Below are positions 18,495 through 27,224 of a stretch of 64,000 nt of DNA, piece by piece. Within the stretch, counting starts at the first letter, position 1. Every line of letters begins with the position of its first letter. This stretch comes from Candidatus Schekmanbacteria bacterium RIFCSPLOWO2_02_FULL_38_14 (lineage in GTDB: Bacteria; Schekmanbacteria; GWA2-38-11): contig MGDH01000042.1 of the NCBI GenBank assembly GCA_001790855.1, positions 94,604 through 158,603 of the forward strand. Reading direction: 5' to 3'. The notes under the pieces are model-generated. The model worked only from the letters and a program-made list of their open reading frames with translations, ran no database searches and had not been told where the DNA came from. The position numbers and the translations under genes were made by a program.

Positions 18495-20585
18495 TCATGT
18501 TTTAACAGGAATTATTATTGTAAAAGTTGTTCCTTTCCCGGGTAGACTTTCAAAACTGATTTTCCCGCTGTGATCCTCAATTATCTTTTGAGCAATTGAT
18601 AGCCCGAGCCCTGTTCCTTTCTCCTTTGTGGAATAAAACATATCAAATATATTCTCACCATCTTTTATGCCAATCCCTGTGTCTCTTATCTTCACTATAA
18701 CACCCTCATTATCCAGCAAGGTGCTAACCTCCAGACTCCCGCCTCTTGGCATTGCTTCAAGAGAGTTTGTTATTATGTTAAGAAAAATCTGTTTTACTCG
18801 TCCTGAGTCCATAGGAATTGAAGGCAGTTCAGTATAATTTTCATTTATTATAACGCCTTTATCTTTTGCTTCAATTTCAATAAGCTTTAAAGTTTCTTTA
18901 AGCACACGATTAATGTCATTCTCAATAAAATTCTTTTTTGAGACTTTTGAAAGGTCAAGAAAATCTTCTGTCAATTTATTAAGCCTGCTTATTTCTTTTC
19001 TGACAATATCTATCAGAATTACGGCCTCATCTTTTATATCTGCATTTATTTTTGAAATCCTTCTCTCAAGCAGGGTTAACTGTAAATTTATTGAGTTGAG
19101 CGGGTTTTTGACCTCATGAGCAAGGGCCGATGCAAAGATGCCGATTAAAGCGAGTTGTTCTGACCTCTCAAGGCGTGTCCTCGTCCTGTGCTGTTCCGTT
19201 GTATCCTTCACATATTCTACTATCTGGACAATTTCACCATTTTCATTTCTGAGAGGGAAGGCCGTTACATCTGCATAGAATTTGCTTCCGTCGTCTCTCT
19301 CCATAATCTCCTCTGAAAACGAAGGGGCTCCCGTTCTTTGTGCAATCTCGACAGGGCATGAAGGGCACTTGCTTTTTCCTTTTTTTAATTCTCTGAAGCA
19401 AACCCCTCCAATAATCTCTTCAGGTGTTTTACTAAACATTTTCGCAAATGCTCTATTGGTATTCATTATAACTAAATTTTTATCAATCAGAGTAATACCG
19501 TCTGTTATTCCGTCAAAGATAGCCTGGAGTTCTGTCTTGACTCTGAGAATTTCCCTTGAAGATCTCTCCTTCTCTTCAAGGATAACTCTCCTTGTATTAA
19601 TCCTTACAAGCAAAAATGCTCCTGAACTTGAAGAGATTATAATCAAAAAAACCAATATCAATGTATTTACAAGATTAATTTTTAACAATTCCTCAACCTC
19701 TGAAACAGGCGCAACAACGCCTACGGACCATAAATCATCCCCAATCTGTACAGGCGCATAGGCAATAAAATTTGCATGACTTCCCCTAACTGAATACCTC
19801 CCGGTTCCCAATTTCCCCTGAACCATCTCTTTTTCTGTAGAAAATGAGCTATGGCAGGAAAAACATTTTTTCTCAGAAGTAAAAATATTTTTATTTACCA
19901 TTTCCGGATGTTTTATATGGCTGAGTAAAATCCCGTTTTTATCAATAAGCCACGCAAATCCATTTTTTCCTGATTTGACTGGGAGTATGTAACGTTTTAT
20001 AATTTTTTCTATTTCAACTTCAAGCAACACAGCACCTAAAAATCTTGACTCGCTGTATGATGATGAATCTTTAGAGGATTCGTCCTTATTACTTTTTAAT
20101 ACCAGAGGAAATATCATAACAATTGCAGGTCCCTTCCTGTTAAAATAATCCATTATAATAAGCGAATGCCCTGTTATTCTGGATTTTATAAAATAATTAA
20201 TTTTGCTGTAATCCCTCTCAGGCTCTCCATATCCGATTTTTGATGAAAAGTACCTGGTTTTCCCCTCTCTGTCCACAACACCCAAAAATCTTACATACTC
20301 TTTTTCCTGACTATACAACACTTGTATTCTTCCCATAGTCTCTTTTTTCATATCTTTGACAACCTGGTAATTTGAAAAGAGTTCAAGTTTATCAATTAAC
20401 TCTGAAAAATAATCTTGAATGTCGCTTGCAACTTCCTTTGCCAGCAATAACTGCTGGTAATTGAACTGGTCTGCAAGGGTATTTTTGCTTGAATAATAAA
20501 TCCTGTAGGCAAAGAAAATAATAATAGATAAAAAGAGTATCAAAATGATAATTAATGAAACTATCTGTTTCTGTGCTTTTTTCAT
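18495..20585 (-). CDS. Membrane sensor histidine kinase with a periplasmic c-type haem motif and a Cys-containing PAS domain
   Basis: The 696 residues have TM helices at about 7-29 and 304-327 enclosing a roughly 275-residue periplasmic sensor region of Cache-like character. Inside this region, CFSCH at 241-245 is a CxxCH haem c attachment motif. On the cytoplasmic side a PAS domain (about 351-460) has Cys396, Cys407 and Cys410, a possible Fe-S or metal site. A HisKA domain follows, with His490 in LAHEVKNP, and a HATPase_c domain with DTGIGI and GTGLGLSIAQ. The layout suggests redox, oxygen or NO sensing. The cognate receiver is probably the next gene. Confidence 0.9.
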   Translation of the reverse strand: MKKAQKQIVSLIIILILFLSIIIFFAYRIYYSSKNTLADQFNYQQLLLAKEVASDIQDYFSELIDKLELFSNYQVVKDMKKETMGRIQVLYSQEKEYVRFLGVVDREGKTRYFSSKIGYGEPERDYSKINYFIKSRITGHSLIIMDYFNRKGPAIVMIFPLVLKSNKDESSKDSSSYSESRFLGAVLLEVEIEKIIKRYILPVKSGKNGFAWLIDKNGILLSHIKHPEMVNKNIFTSEKKCFSCHSSFSTEKEMVQGKLGTGRYSVRGSHANFIAYAPVQIGDDLWSVGVVAPVSEVEELLKINLVNTLILVFLIIISSSSGAFLLVRINTRRVILEEKERSSREILRVKTELQAIFDGITDGITLIDKNLVIMNTNRAFAKMFSKTPEEIIGGVCFRELKKGKSKCPSCPVEIAQRTGAPSFSEEIMERDDGSKFYADVTAFPLRNENGEIVQIVEYVKDTTEQHRTRTRLERSEQLALIGIFASALAHEVKNPLNSINLQLTLLERRISKINADIKDEAVILIDIVRKEISRLNKLTEDFLDLSKVSKKNFIENDINRVLKETLKLIEIEAKDKGVIINENYTELPSIPMDSGRVKQIFLNIITNSLEAMPRGGSLEVSTLLDNEGVIVKIRDTGIGIKDGENIFDMFYSTKEKGTGLGLSIAQKIIEDHSGKISFESLPGKGTTFTIIIPVKT

Positions 20586-20663
20586 AAAATAAAAATATTT
20601 AGTTATTTTTTAGTTGATTTTAAAAAACAATATAATATGATTAATAAAATTTATTATATCTTC

Positions 20664-20695
20664 ATGCTAATAGCAAATCAATGCTAATAGCAAAT
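20664..20695. promoter_or_regulatory. Tandem direct repeat, possible operator
   Basis: The 15-base unit ATGCTAATAGCAAAT occurs twice (20664-20678 and 20681-20695), 17 bases apart, between the divergent kinase and lipoprotein genes. Each unit contains the palindrome GCTA-A-TAGC. The spacing and position suggest a regulator binding site, but no regulator can be named. Confidence 0.4.
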
Positions 20696-20724
20696 TCGAT
20701 ATATTAACCAGAAGGAGGTGATTT

Positions 20725-21087
20725 ATGATGGGTTCAAAGAGTTTATTAAAAGTAATGGTCGTCCTCATAGCTTCTTCTCTACTTTTCACTGGGTGCGCTT
20801 GGCGTGCTGAGTGTTTAAAGGCAAGAGATGAAGCTGTAAAAGCATCTCAGGATTCACAGGCTGCGCTTCAGGAAGCAAAAAGTACCGCAGCAAAAGTAGA
20901 GGGAGCAACTGGAAAAGCTGAAGCTGCTGCAAGCAAAACAGACGCTGCTGCTGCCAAATGCGATGGAGTAGACGCTGCTGCAAGCAAAGCAGACGCTGCT
21001 GCTGCCAGAGCTGAAGAAGCTTCTAATAAGGCAACAGCCGCTGCAGAAAAAGCTGAGGCTATCTTCAACAAGATAATTAAAAAATAA
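20725..21087 (+). CDS. Alanine-zipper outer-membrane lipoprotein (Lpp/OprI-like)
   Basis: A lipoprotein signal peptide with lipobox LFTGC places the lipidated Cys at residue 24. The mature part is almost wholly an Ala-rich helix with heptad spacing (repeated AAASKADAAAA-like units), typical of Lpp/OprI trimeric coiled coils. It ends in IIKK. In E. coli Lpp the C-terminal Lys is joined to meso-DAP by L,D-transpeptidases; here two such genes lie next door. Extra Cys at 30 and 79 are unusual. The Shine-Dalgarno AAGGAGGTGA is nearly perfect, implying high expression, and a strong terminator follows. Confidence 0.85.
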   Translation: MMGSKSLLKVMVVLIASSLLFTGCAWRAECLKARDEAVKASQDSQAALQEAKSTAAKVEGATGKAEAAASKTDAAAAKCDGVDAAASKADAAAARAEEASNKATAAAEKAEAIFNKIIKK

Positions 21088-21101
21088 TTACCTGAATTTA
21101 A

Positions 21102-21147
21102 AAGCGCAAAGCCTTTACAATGTTCTGGCTTTGCGCTTATTTTTTTT
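21102..21147 (+). terminator. Rho-independent terminator of the lipoprotein gene
   Basis: A perfect 12-bp stem AAGCGCAAAGCC/GGCTTTGCGCTT (21102-21113 and 21127-21138) is followed by a T-rich run to 21147. Its 3' arm overlaps the last codons of the convergent L,D-transpeptidase gene. Confidence 0.9.
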
Positions 21148-22084
21148 CACTTGTTGTGGCAGGAACAACAGATATGCAAACAGGCAAACCGCTTTTTTCT
21201 TCCAAAGCTGATTTAATTTTTTCAATATCAACCTTATCAATGTAACCTAATTTCCCTAATAAGCTGATTGTTTCTTTCACAGGATTCTTCACCACACCAT
21301 AAATATCATTATATACTTCAATATAGAGTTTATTATTTTTAATTCCAATTTTTACGGGCTGGTATAATATTTCAACTGTTGTTCCGACATTAGCTATTCT
21401 GTAAAAAAACTCCATATCCTCAGGATACAATCTTATACAACCATGCGTAGTAAGCCTTCCAATTGACCAGGGGGAGTTTGTTCCGTGAATTCCGTACCCC
21501 CTTGAAAGTGAAAGAAAGTATTTTCCTAGAGGATTATCAGGTCCCGGAGGAACAACTGTTTTAGGTTCCTCCATTGTACTTCTGATTGATTTCGGAACAT
21601 ACCATGTCGGGTTTTCTTTTTTTCCTGTTACTTTAAATTTTCCTTTGGGAGTCTGCCAGTCCTCCATTCCCAAACCAATTGGAAATGTATATAAAGAATT
21701 TGTCTTTGGAATGAAATAATAAAGCCTCATTTCAGGTATGTTTATCACTATCCCCTTGAAACTGCACTCAGGCAAAATCCATTCACTTGGAATTACCAAG
21801 ATTTCATCTTCTGGCGGTATCCAAGGGTCTACTCCGCTGTTACAAATCTTAAGCTCAGCAAACCCCAGACTAAAACTTCTGGCAATATCAAGCAACGTGT
21901 CTGTCTTCCTAATTTTATATACCTTAATTTCTCCAATCATAGGCGTTGGAAACTTTGTTAAATTATTTTTAATCTTCTGGTTATAATAATATAACCCTTT
22001 TGAATCTGCTGAAAATCCTGGTTCAGCAAAAAGTAGGATTAAAAATACCAAAAAAACAGATATTTTTTTAAAGCACTCAGTCAT
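21137..22084 (-). CDS. L,D-transpeptidase with LysM domain (ErfK/YbiS type)
   Basis: It has a signal peptide (cleavage near residue 25, GFSA), then a LysM-like region (about 52-100: YKIRKTDTLLDIARSF), and a YkuD domain (about 108-235) with the catalytic motif HGTNSP and the nucleophile Cys in THGCIRL. The architecture matches the periplasmic enzymes that make 3-3 crosslinks or attach Lpp to DAP. A C-terminal extension of about 70 residues is unassigned. It converges on the alanine-zipper lipoprotein gene and diverges from a second transpeptidase gene 37 bases away. Confidence 0.92.
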   Translation of the reverse strand: MTECFKKISVFLVFLILLFAEPGFSADSKGLYYYNQKIKNNLTKFPTPMIGEIKVYKIRKTDTLLDIARSFSLGFAELKICNSGVDPWIPPEDEILVIPSEWILPECSFKGIVINIPEMRLYYFIPKTNSLYTFPIGLGMEDWQTPKGKFKVTGKKENPTWYVPKSIRSTMEEPKTVVPPGPDNPLGKYFLSLSRGYGIHGTNSPWSIGRLTTHGCIRLYPEDMEFFYRIANVGTTVEILYQPVKIGIKNNKLYIEVYNDIYGVVKNPVKETISLLGKLGYIDKVDIEKIKSALEEKSGLPVCISVVPATTSEKK

Positions 22085-22121
22085 TTTCTCTTGTCCTCTC
22101 TAAATATTTTTTATATTATGC

Positions 22122-22889
22122 ATGAATATTCTTCAAAATAAATTTCAAGAAAGATTTATGAAAACTGTTTACATCATGAAATATTTTAAAACGACTTTTT
22201 CTGTTTTGTTTATCATGTCTCTTTTTTCATTTTCTTCAAACCACCTTAAGATTGCCCAGGCAGATGAAGCATTAAAATTTCAGAATAACATAAAAGATAA
22301 GGAAAGACAAAGAATAGAATCTGATATCTCCGTTAAAAGCAATATTTCATCTGCCTTAATAGTAAAACAATTTTTGAGAAAAATCTCAATAGAAGAAAGC
22401 AAAGAAGACATAAAAATCGTAGTTTATAAATCAAATAAATTAATTGAGGTTTATAAAAACGGCAATTTGAATTTCTCTCAAAATATTCTTTTAAGTCCTT
22501 TCTGGCGCGAGAAAAAAGAGATGCGTGGCGATAAAAAAACCCCTGAGGGAAAATACTATGTCTGCTGTAAAAAAAATAAAAGCAAATACAACTATTTTAT
22601 TGGAATCAGTTATCCCAATGACCTTGATGCGCTTTATGCGCTGAAGAAAGACCTTATTTCTGTCAAAGAATTTATTTCAATTGATAAGGCAATAAAAGAG
22701 AGAAAGAAACCTCCTTGGAATACAAAACTTGGAGGCTACATAGGAATTCACGGGACAGGGAAAGATAAAGAATTTGAATCAAAGTGGAAAATAAACTGGA
22801 CAGACGGCTGCATTGCCATCAGTGATGATGCCATGGAAAAGGTTTACAATATTGTGGAAATCGGAACCCCTGTAATGATTCTGCCATAA
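22122..22889 (+). CDS. L,D-transpeptidase family protein (YkuD)
   Basis: It has a hydrophobic N-terminal signal or anchor (about residues 22-45) and a variable region. The YkuD catalytic domain (about 98-255) contains HGTGKD and the nucleophile Cys in WTDGCIAIS, with Asp-Gly-Cys-Ile replacing the usual HGCIR. It resembles the YafK-type or amidase-like branch that can cut rather than make crosslinks; this is inference from the motif variation. The frame offers ATGs at codons 1, 13 and 19, and the MKYFKTT start gives the best signal peptide. It diverges from the LysM transpeptidase. Confidence 0.85.
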   Translation: MNILQNKFQERFMKTVYIMKYFKTTFSVLFIMSLFSFSSNHLKIAQADEALKFQNNIKDKERQRIESDISVKSNISSALIVKQFLRKISIEESKEDIKIVVYKSNKLIEVYKNGNLNFSQNILLSPFWREKKEMRGDKKTPEGKYYVCCKKNKSKYNYFIGISYPNDLDALYALKKDLISVKEFISIDKAIKERKKPPWNTKLGGYIGIHGTGKDKEFESKWKINWTDGCIAISDDAMEKVYNIVEIGTPVMILP

Positions 22890-22973
22890 AGTCTGGACAC
22901 GTGTAAGATGCCATTACACTGGTTTAAGAAAAAATATTTTCTCTCTCTTTATTCTGAATTTTAACCTCTGGCT

Positions 22974-23633
22974 TTACACAGTGTACATAGCATCCGCCTC
23001 ATTAGTTATTTTCAGAAGTCTTGATTCAAGCTCTTTTCTTTTTTCTTCCAAGACATCATCTGAAGAATCCTGCTCAACAAACATAGGCTCTCCGTATTTC
23101 ATACATATTCTTGAAAATGGCTTTGGGACAATGAACCTGTCCCAGCTGTTGAAACTCCATTTTTTTTCTGCTCCAACCGTAACAGGCAGTATTGGCATAC
23201 CAGTACTCTTTGCAATCTGGATTATACCCAGTTTAACATTATATATTGGTCCTCTTGGCCCATCAGTAGCAATTCCTACTATATGCCCCTTCTCTAAAAC
23301 CTCTATTATTTCGCGGGTTGAACTTATTCTTCCCCTTGAACTGGAGCCTCTTACAGGAACTATACCAAAGCTCTCAACAACCCTTGCAATCATCTCCCCA
23401 TCCTTGCTGTAACTTATCAAAACTCTCCCGTTGCTCTTTTTAAAGTGGTAAATGAGATATAAAAATCTCTGATGCCAGAATGCATACAAAATTGAAGGAT
23501 AATCTTTTTTAAGTCTCTCTTCAGACTCTCTGCCTATGATTTCTACTCTGTAACTTTTTGCTAAAAGATTAAATATTCTGGTTCCAATCTTCTTAATCAA
23601 AAATAAAATAATTCTCTGACGAAACCTTTTCAA
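22974..23633 (-). CDS. Lipid A late acyltransferase-like protein (LpxJ/DUF374 family)
   Basis: This is the 219-residue DUF374 acyltransferase family, whose Helicobacter and Campylobacter members (LpxJ) add the secondary acyl chain to lipid A. Visible are a hydrophobic N-terminus, AFWHQRFLYL, the SYSKDGEMIA block, PVRGSSSRG and ATDGPRGP, all DUF374 hallmarks. Its TTG start overlaps the TGA of lpxB (TTGA), implying translational coupling, and the lipid A operon supports the role. No canonical LpxL or LpxM is seen in the window. Confidence 0.87.
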   Translation of the reverse strand: MKRFRQRIILFLIKKIGTRIFNLLAKSYRVEIIGRESEERLKKDYPSILYAFWHQRFLYLIYHFKKSNGRVLISYSKDGEMIARVVESFGIVPVRGSSSRGRISSTREIIEVLEKGHIVGIATDGPRGPIYNVKLGIIQIAKSTGMPILPVTVGAEKKWSFNSWDRFIVPKPFSRICMKYGEPMFVEQDSSDDVLEEKRKELESRLLKITNEADAMYTV

Positions 23634-24778
23634 TTTAAAAACTCCGCAATCTCCTTTGCAGCTATCATGCTTGCACCGCTTCCTCCAAGACTGGAGGCAA
23701 TTTCAGAAAGCTTTCGCTCTATAGATTTTCTCTTCTTTTCTGACTTTAAAACTGAAATAACATAAGCAGAAAGATTCTCACCGTTTACTTCTTCCTGTTC
23801 AAGTTCAGGAACAATCTCTTTTCCTGCCATTATATTTACCAAACCCCATTGTTTAATCTTGAGCATTCTCCTTCCAATAATCTCTGTTATTTTGGATAAT
23901 CTGTATACAATTAACATCGGAGAACCAAGAATTGCTGCTTCAAGGGTTGCAGTGCCGGAACAGATGATGGAAATATCAGAAACTCTCATAACTTCGTGGG
24001 AATTCCCATCCACAACTTTCACCTCAACACCCTTGCCGCTTATAATTTTTTTTACATAAGATTCATCAACCTCTTTTGCTCTTGGAAGAATAAACTGAGC
24101 ATCAGATATCTTTTCTCTAATCAGCAAAGCACCATCCATCATTGATGGAAGGAGAAACCTTACCTCCTTGTTTCTGCTTCCTGGCAGTATTCCGATTATT
24201 GGAGAAGAAGGATTTAATCCTAACTGCGAACATATGAGCTCTTTATCGCTATCCGCATTGATTACATCAAACAACGGATGGCCAATAAATCTTACATCAA
24301 CACCCGCATTTCTGTATATATCAACCTCAAATGGAAGGATGACCAGCATTTTATTAACTCTTTTTTTTATCTTTTTTATTCTCCCGCTTCCCCATGCCCA
24401 TATCTGTGGACTTATGTAATAGATTACAGGAATGTTCCTGCCCCTTATTTCTGCAGCAATGTGCAGATTAAATCCCGGAAAGTCCAAAAGGACTGCAGCA
24501 TTGATTGTATTCGTATCAAGCAGTTTCAATATGTCTCTTTTAATCTTTCTTATAAGTGATACCTTGGAGACAGCTTCCCATAACCCTATGACCGACATAT
24601 CTTTTACATCATATAATATCTTAACCCCCTCTTCCCGCATCTTCTCTCCGCCTGTACCAACAATATTTATTGATGAATCGATTTTCTTTAACTCATGAAC
24701 CAATTTTGCCCCATAAAGGTCTGCCGATTTGTCACCAACTATTATTAGCAAAGTTTTGTTTTTTGATGATGGATTCAT
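23630..24778 (-). CDS. lpxB: Lipid-A-disaccharide synthase
   Basis: This GT19 glycosyltransferase condenses UDP-diacyl-glucosamine with lipid X to give the tetraacyl disaccharide 1-phosphate. Motifs: GDKSADLYGAKLV near the N-terminus, DFPGFN, YYISPQIWAWG, FIGHPL, LPGSRNKEVR, and the C-terminal SGTATLE-A block for UDP binding. At 382 residues it is of family length and peripherally membrane-bound. It is translationally coupled to the downstream acyltransferase. A gap of about 180 bases without a recognisable gene separates it from the oxidoreductase upstream. Confidence 0.95.
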   Translation of the reverse strand: MNPSSKNKTLLIIVGDKSADLYGAKLVHELKKIDSSINIVGTGGEKMREEGVKILYDVKDMSVIGLWEAVSKVSLIRKIKRDILKLLDTNTINAAVLLDFPGFNLHIAAEIRGRNIPVIYYISPQIWAWGSGRIKKIKKRVNKMLVILPFEVDIYRNAGVDVRFIGHPLFDVINADSDKELICSQLGLNPSSPIIGILPGSRNKEVRFLLPSMMDGALLIREKISDAQFILPRAKEVDESYVKKIISGKGVEVKVVDGNSHEVMRVSDISIICSGTATLEAAILGSPMLIVYRLSKITEIIGRRMLKIKQWGLVNIMAGKEIVPELEQEEVNGENLSAYVISVLKSEKKRKSIERKLSEIASSLGGSGASMIAAKEIAEFLN

Positions 24779-24958
24779 TCTGTTAAATTAAAAAAATAAA
24801 ATGCAATAATGATAAATCACAATCAAAAGATGTATTAAGAAAAGATATTTTTACCTTAGGTTTAAATTTATGATTTTTAATTTTATGGCATGCTTTATAT
24901 TCAAGCCCTGTTTCAAATGTCAGCACATATATCTATTCATTTTTCTGAAAGGGGTATA

Positions 24959-25927
24959 TTATACCTTTTTATTTCCCTTCAGCGAGTTGATTATTTTTAA
25001 AGCAATATCAAGAGATCTCGTTTCATCTTTCTCTTTTAAATTTCTCTTGTCTTCATTTTCGATGCAGTCAAGGAAATGTTTTATCTGAAGTTTAAGCGGA
25101 TTATCCTTATAAACAAATAATCTTTCTATAAATGATTCCTGCTTGTACCGTATCTCCTCCCTGCTTACAAAGTAACCTGAATCAGCACGCCTGTGGATAT
25201 GAATATCCTGATCAGTATAATCAAGAAAAATATATGCATCACGCTGTGTAATTGCCAGTGTCCTTAGCTTGTGCTCCGAAGCCCTGCTTGCTGTAATTGT
25301 AGCTATGCATCCGTTCTCAAAAAGCATCTGAACTGTTGCAATATCTTCCTTTTCTGAATAGACAGACCTTCCAAGAGCGCTATAATTCAAAATATCTGAA
25401 TCAACAAGATTTAAAATTATATCTATATCATGTATCATCAAGTCCATTATAACGCTGTCATCTTTAACTCTTGATATAAAAGGACCTATTCTGCGGCTCT
25501 CAATCAGAAGAGGATCTTTGATTATCTTCTTTAATTCCTGCACAGCACCATTGAATCTCTCAACATGTCCAACACGGATAACAAGGTTCTTCCTTTTGGC
25601 AATATCAAAGAGTTCTTCAGCCTCCCCAAGGGTTGTAGTAAACGGTTTTTCAACGAGCACGTGAACCCCTGCTTCAAGGCAATCCTTAGCTGCTTTGTAG
25701 TGTAAGGCTGTTGGAACAGCTATGCTTACAGCCTCAACTTCATTCAATAACTCCTTATAATCAATATAGGCTCTGATTCCGTATCTCTCGGCAAGTGCTT
25801 CAACTTTTTCTTTATCAACATCAGCTATTCCTATTAACTCAGCATTAATTAACTGCTCTGCGTATACATTTACATGATAATGCCCCATATGGCCTGTACC
25901 TATAACTCCTGTTTTTATTTTTTTCAA
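24959..25927 (-). CDS. Gfo/Idh/MocA oxidoreductase, GnnA-like
   Basis: This NAD(P)-dependent sugar dehydrogenase has the Rossmann start GVIGTGHMGHYH, the EKPFTTT motif with catalytic Lys, and MIHDIDIILNLV with the catalytic His-Asp pair. In Acidithiobacillus and Leptospira a homologue between lpxA and lpxB (GnnA) oxidises UDP-GlcNAc at C3 to start synthesis of the 2,3-diamino sugar of lipid A. The position here is the same. The partner aminotransferase GnnB is not in the window, so the function stays provisional. A TTG start with AGGAGA 8 bases upstream is used. Confidence 0.8.
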   Translation of the reverse strand: MKKIKTGVIGTGHMGHYHVNVYAEQLINAELIGIADVDKEKVEALAERYGIRAYIDYKELLNEVEAVSIAVPTALHYKAAKDCLEAGVHVLVEKPFTTTLGEAEELFDIAKRKNLVIRVGHVERFNGAVQELKKIIKDPLLIESRRIGPFISRVKDDSVIMDLMIHDIDIILNLVDSDILNYSALGRSVYSEKEDIATVQMLFENGCIATITASRASEHKLRTLAITQRDAYIFLDYTDQDIHIHRRADSGYFVSREEIRYKQESFIERLFVYKDNPLKLQIKHFLDCIENEDKRNLKEKDETRSLDIALKIINSLKGNKKV

Positions 25928-25979
25928 CTTCCTAATCTCCTTTGGAAAACAACCTGAATCTTTATCTGTTGAAGCTGCC

Positions 25980-26750
25980 TTATTTACAAATCCCTCTTTC
26001 AGAATTTTCTATGAATCCTACAAGGTGATCAATCTCATTGCATTTTGGAATTTCGCTCTTAATTCTTTCAAGCGCCTGAGACACATTCAGTCCTGACTGA
26101 AAAAGAAAACAATATGCCTCTTTCAGGCAGTCAATCGCTTCTTCTGGAATATTATTCCTTTTCAGTCCGATTATGTTGAGCCCATAAGGTTTGGTTGTAA
26201 CACCCCTGACAATAACAAAAGGAGGAACATCTTTTGATACTCCTGAAAACCCGCTTATCAATGCAAGCTTTCCGATTTTGCAGAACTGGTGTATTCCAAC
26301 AAACCCTGAAATTATTGCTCTCTCTTCAACCTTTACATGCCCTGACAGACCTACATAGTTTGTAATTACAACATTGTCTCCTATTTCGCAGTCATGGGCA
26401 ACATGGGAATATGCCATAACCATAACATTGCTTCCTATAACAGTTGCCCTTTCTTCCTGAGATGACCTGTGAATAGTTACAAATTCTCTTATCTGAGAAT
26501 TATCACCTATTTTAACAAAAGACTTTTTATCTCTGAATTTCTGGTCCTGAGGTTTCCCTCCAATTTTTGCTCCTGATGACACCTCACATTCTTTTCCAAT
26601 GGTAGTCCACTTTTCTAAAAGCACATTTGATGCAACCTCTGTATTATCACCTATGAAAACTTCTTCTTCAACAACCGTATAGGGACCTATTATCACATCC
26701 CTCCCAATCTCAGCTTTGGGATGAACTACTGCAGTGGGATGAATTTTCAT
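25980..26750 (-). CDS. lpxA: UDP-N-acetylglucosamine acyltransferase
   Basis: It performs the first step of lipid A synthesis, transferring a 3-hydroxyacyl chain from ACP. The N-terminal left-handed beta-helix with hexapeptide repeats spans about residues 1-190, the catalytic His119 is in YSHVAHDCEIG, and a C-terminal helical domain follows. The length of 256 residues is normal. Its ATG overlaps the fabZ stop (ATGA), indicating coupling. Whether it makes an ester or an amide at C3 depends on the substrate offered, which the GnnA-like neighbour makes uncertain. Confidence 0.96.
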   Translation of the reverse strand: MKIHPTAVVHPKAEIGRDVIIGPYTVVEEEVFIGDNTEVASNVLLEKWTTIGKECEVSSGAKIGGKPQDQKFRDKKSFVKIGDNSQIREFVTIHRSSQEERATVIGSNVMVMAYSHVAHDCEIGDNVVITNYVGLSGHVKVEERAIISGFVGIHQFCKIGKLALISGFSGVSKDVPPFVIVRGVTTKPYGLNIIGLKRNNIPEEAIDCLKEAYCFLFQSGLNVSQALERIKSEIPKCNEIDHLVGFIENSERGICK

Positions 26751-27205
26751 TTATCTTTCCTCATTAAATCGCTTATTCTGAGATCAGAAACATAAGCCTG
26801 AAGTTTCCCTTCAGTAACAAGAACATCCTCTACAAAAGCCTTCCCGTCAACTCTCCAGATTCTGTCCCTTCTCTTTGTAACAACAATCTCCATTTTTAGC
26901 TGGTCGCCGGGTACAACATTTTTTCTGAATTTGACCTTATCCATGCTCATGAAATAGATGACCTTTTCTGCATCACCGGTTGAAACAAGCAAAAGCAAAC
27001 ATCCCAGTTGTGCCAGTGCTTCAATAATCAAAACTCCGGGCATAACCTTGTGCCCCGGAAAATGTCCAGGGAAAAAAGGTTCATTGGCAGTTACATTTTT
27101 TATTCCGACTATCCTTTTGTTATTTTCTATTTCAACCACTCTGTCAACAAGCAAAAAAGGATATCTGTGAGGAAGAAGTTTTTCTATTTCATTTATATTC
27201 AGCAT
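26747..27205 (-). CDS. fabZ: 3-hydroxyacyl-ACP dehydratase FabZ
   Basis: This hot-dog-fold enzyme of fatty-acid elongation competes with LpxA and LpxD for 3-hydroxyacyl-ACP, which explains its place between them. The 152 residues carry LLPHRYPFLLVDRV, the catalytic His in FPGHFPGHKVMPGV and Glu in IEALAQLG. It overlaps lpxA by four bases and follows lpxD by 19 bases. Cytoplasmic. Confidence 0.96.
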   Translation of the reverse strand: MLNINEIEKLLPHRYPFLLVDRVVEIENNKRIVGIKNVTANEPFFPGHFPGHKVMPGVLIIEALAQLGCLLLLVSTGDAEKVIYFMSMDKVKFRKNVVPGDQLKMEIVVTKRRDRIWRVDGKAFVEDVLVTEGKLQAYVSDLRISDLMRKDK

Positions 27206-27224
27206 ATATAAACCTCTAATCTTT

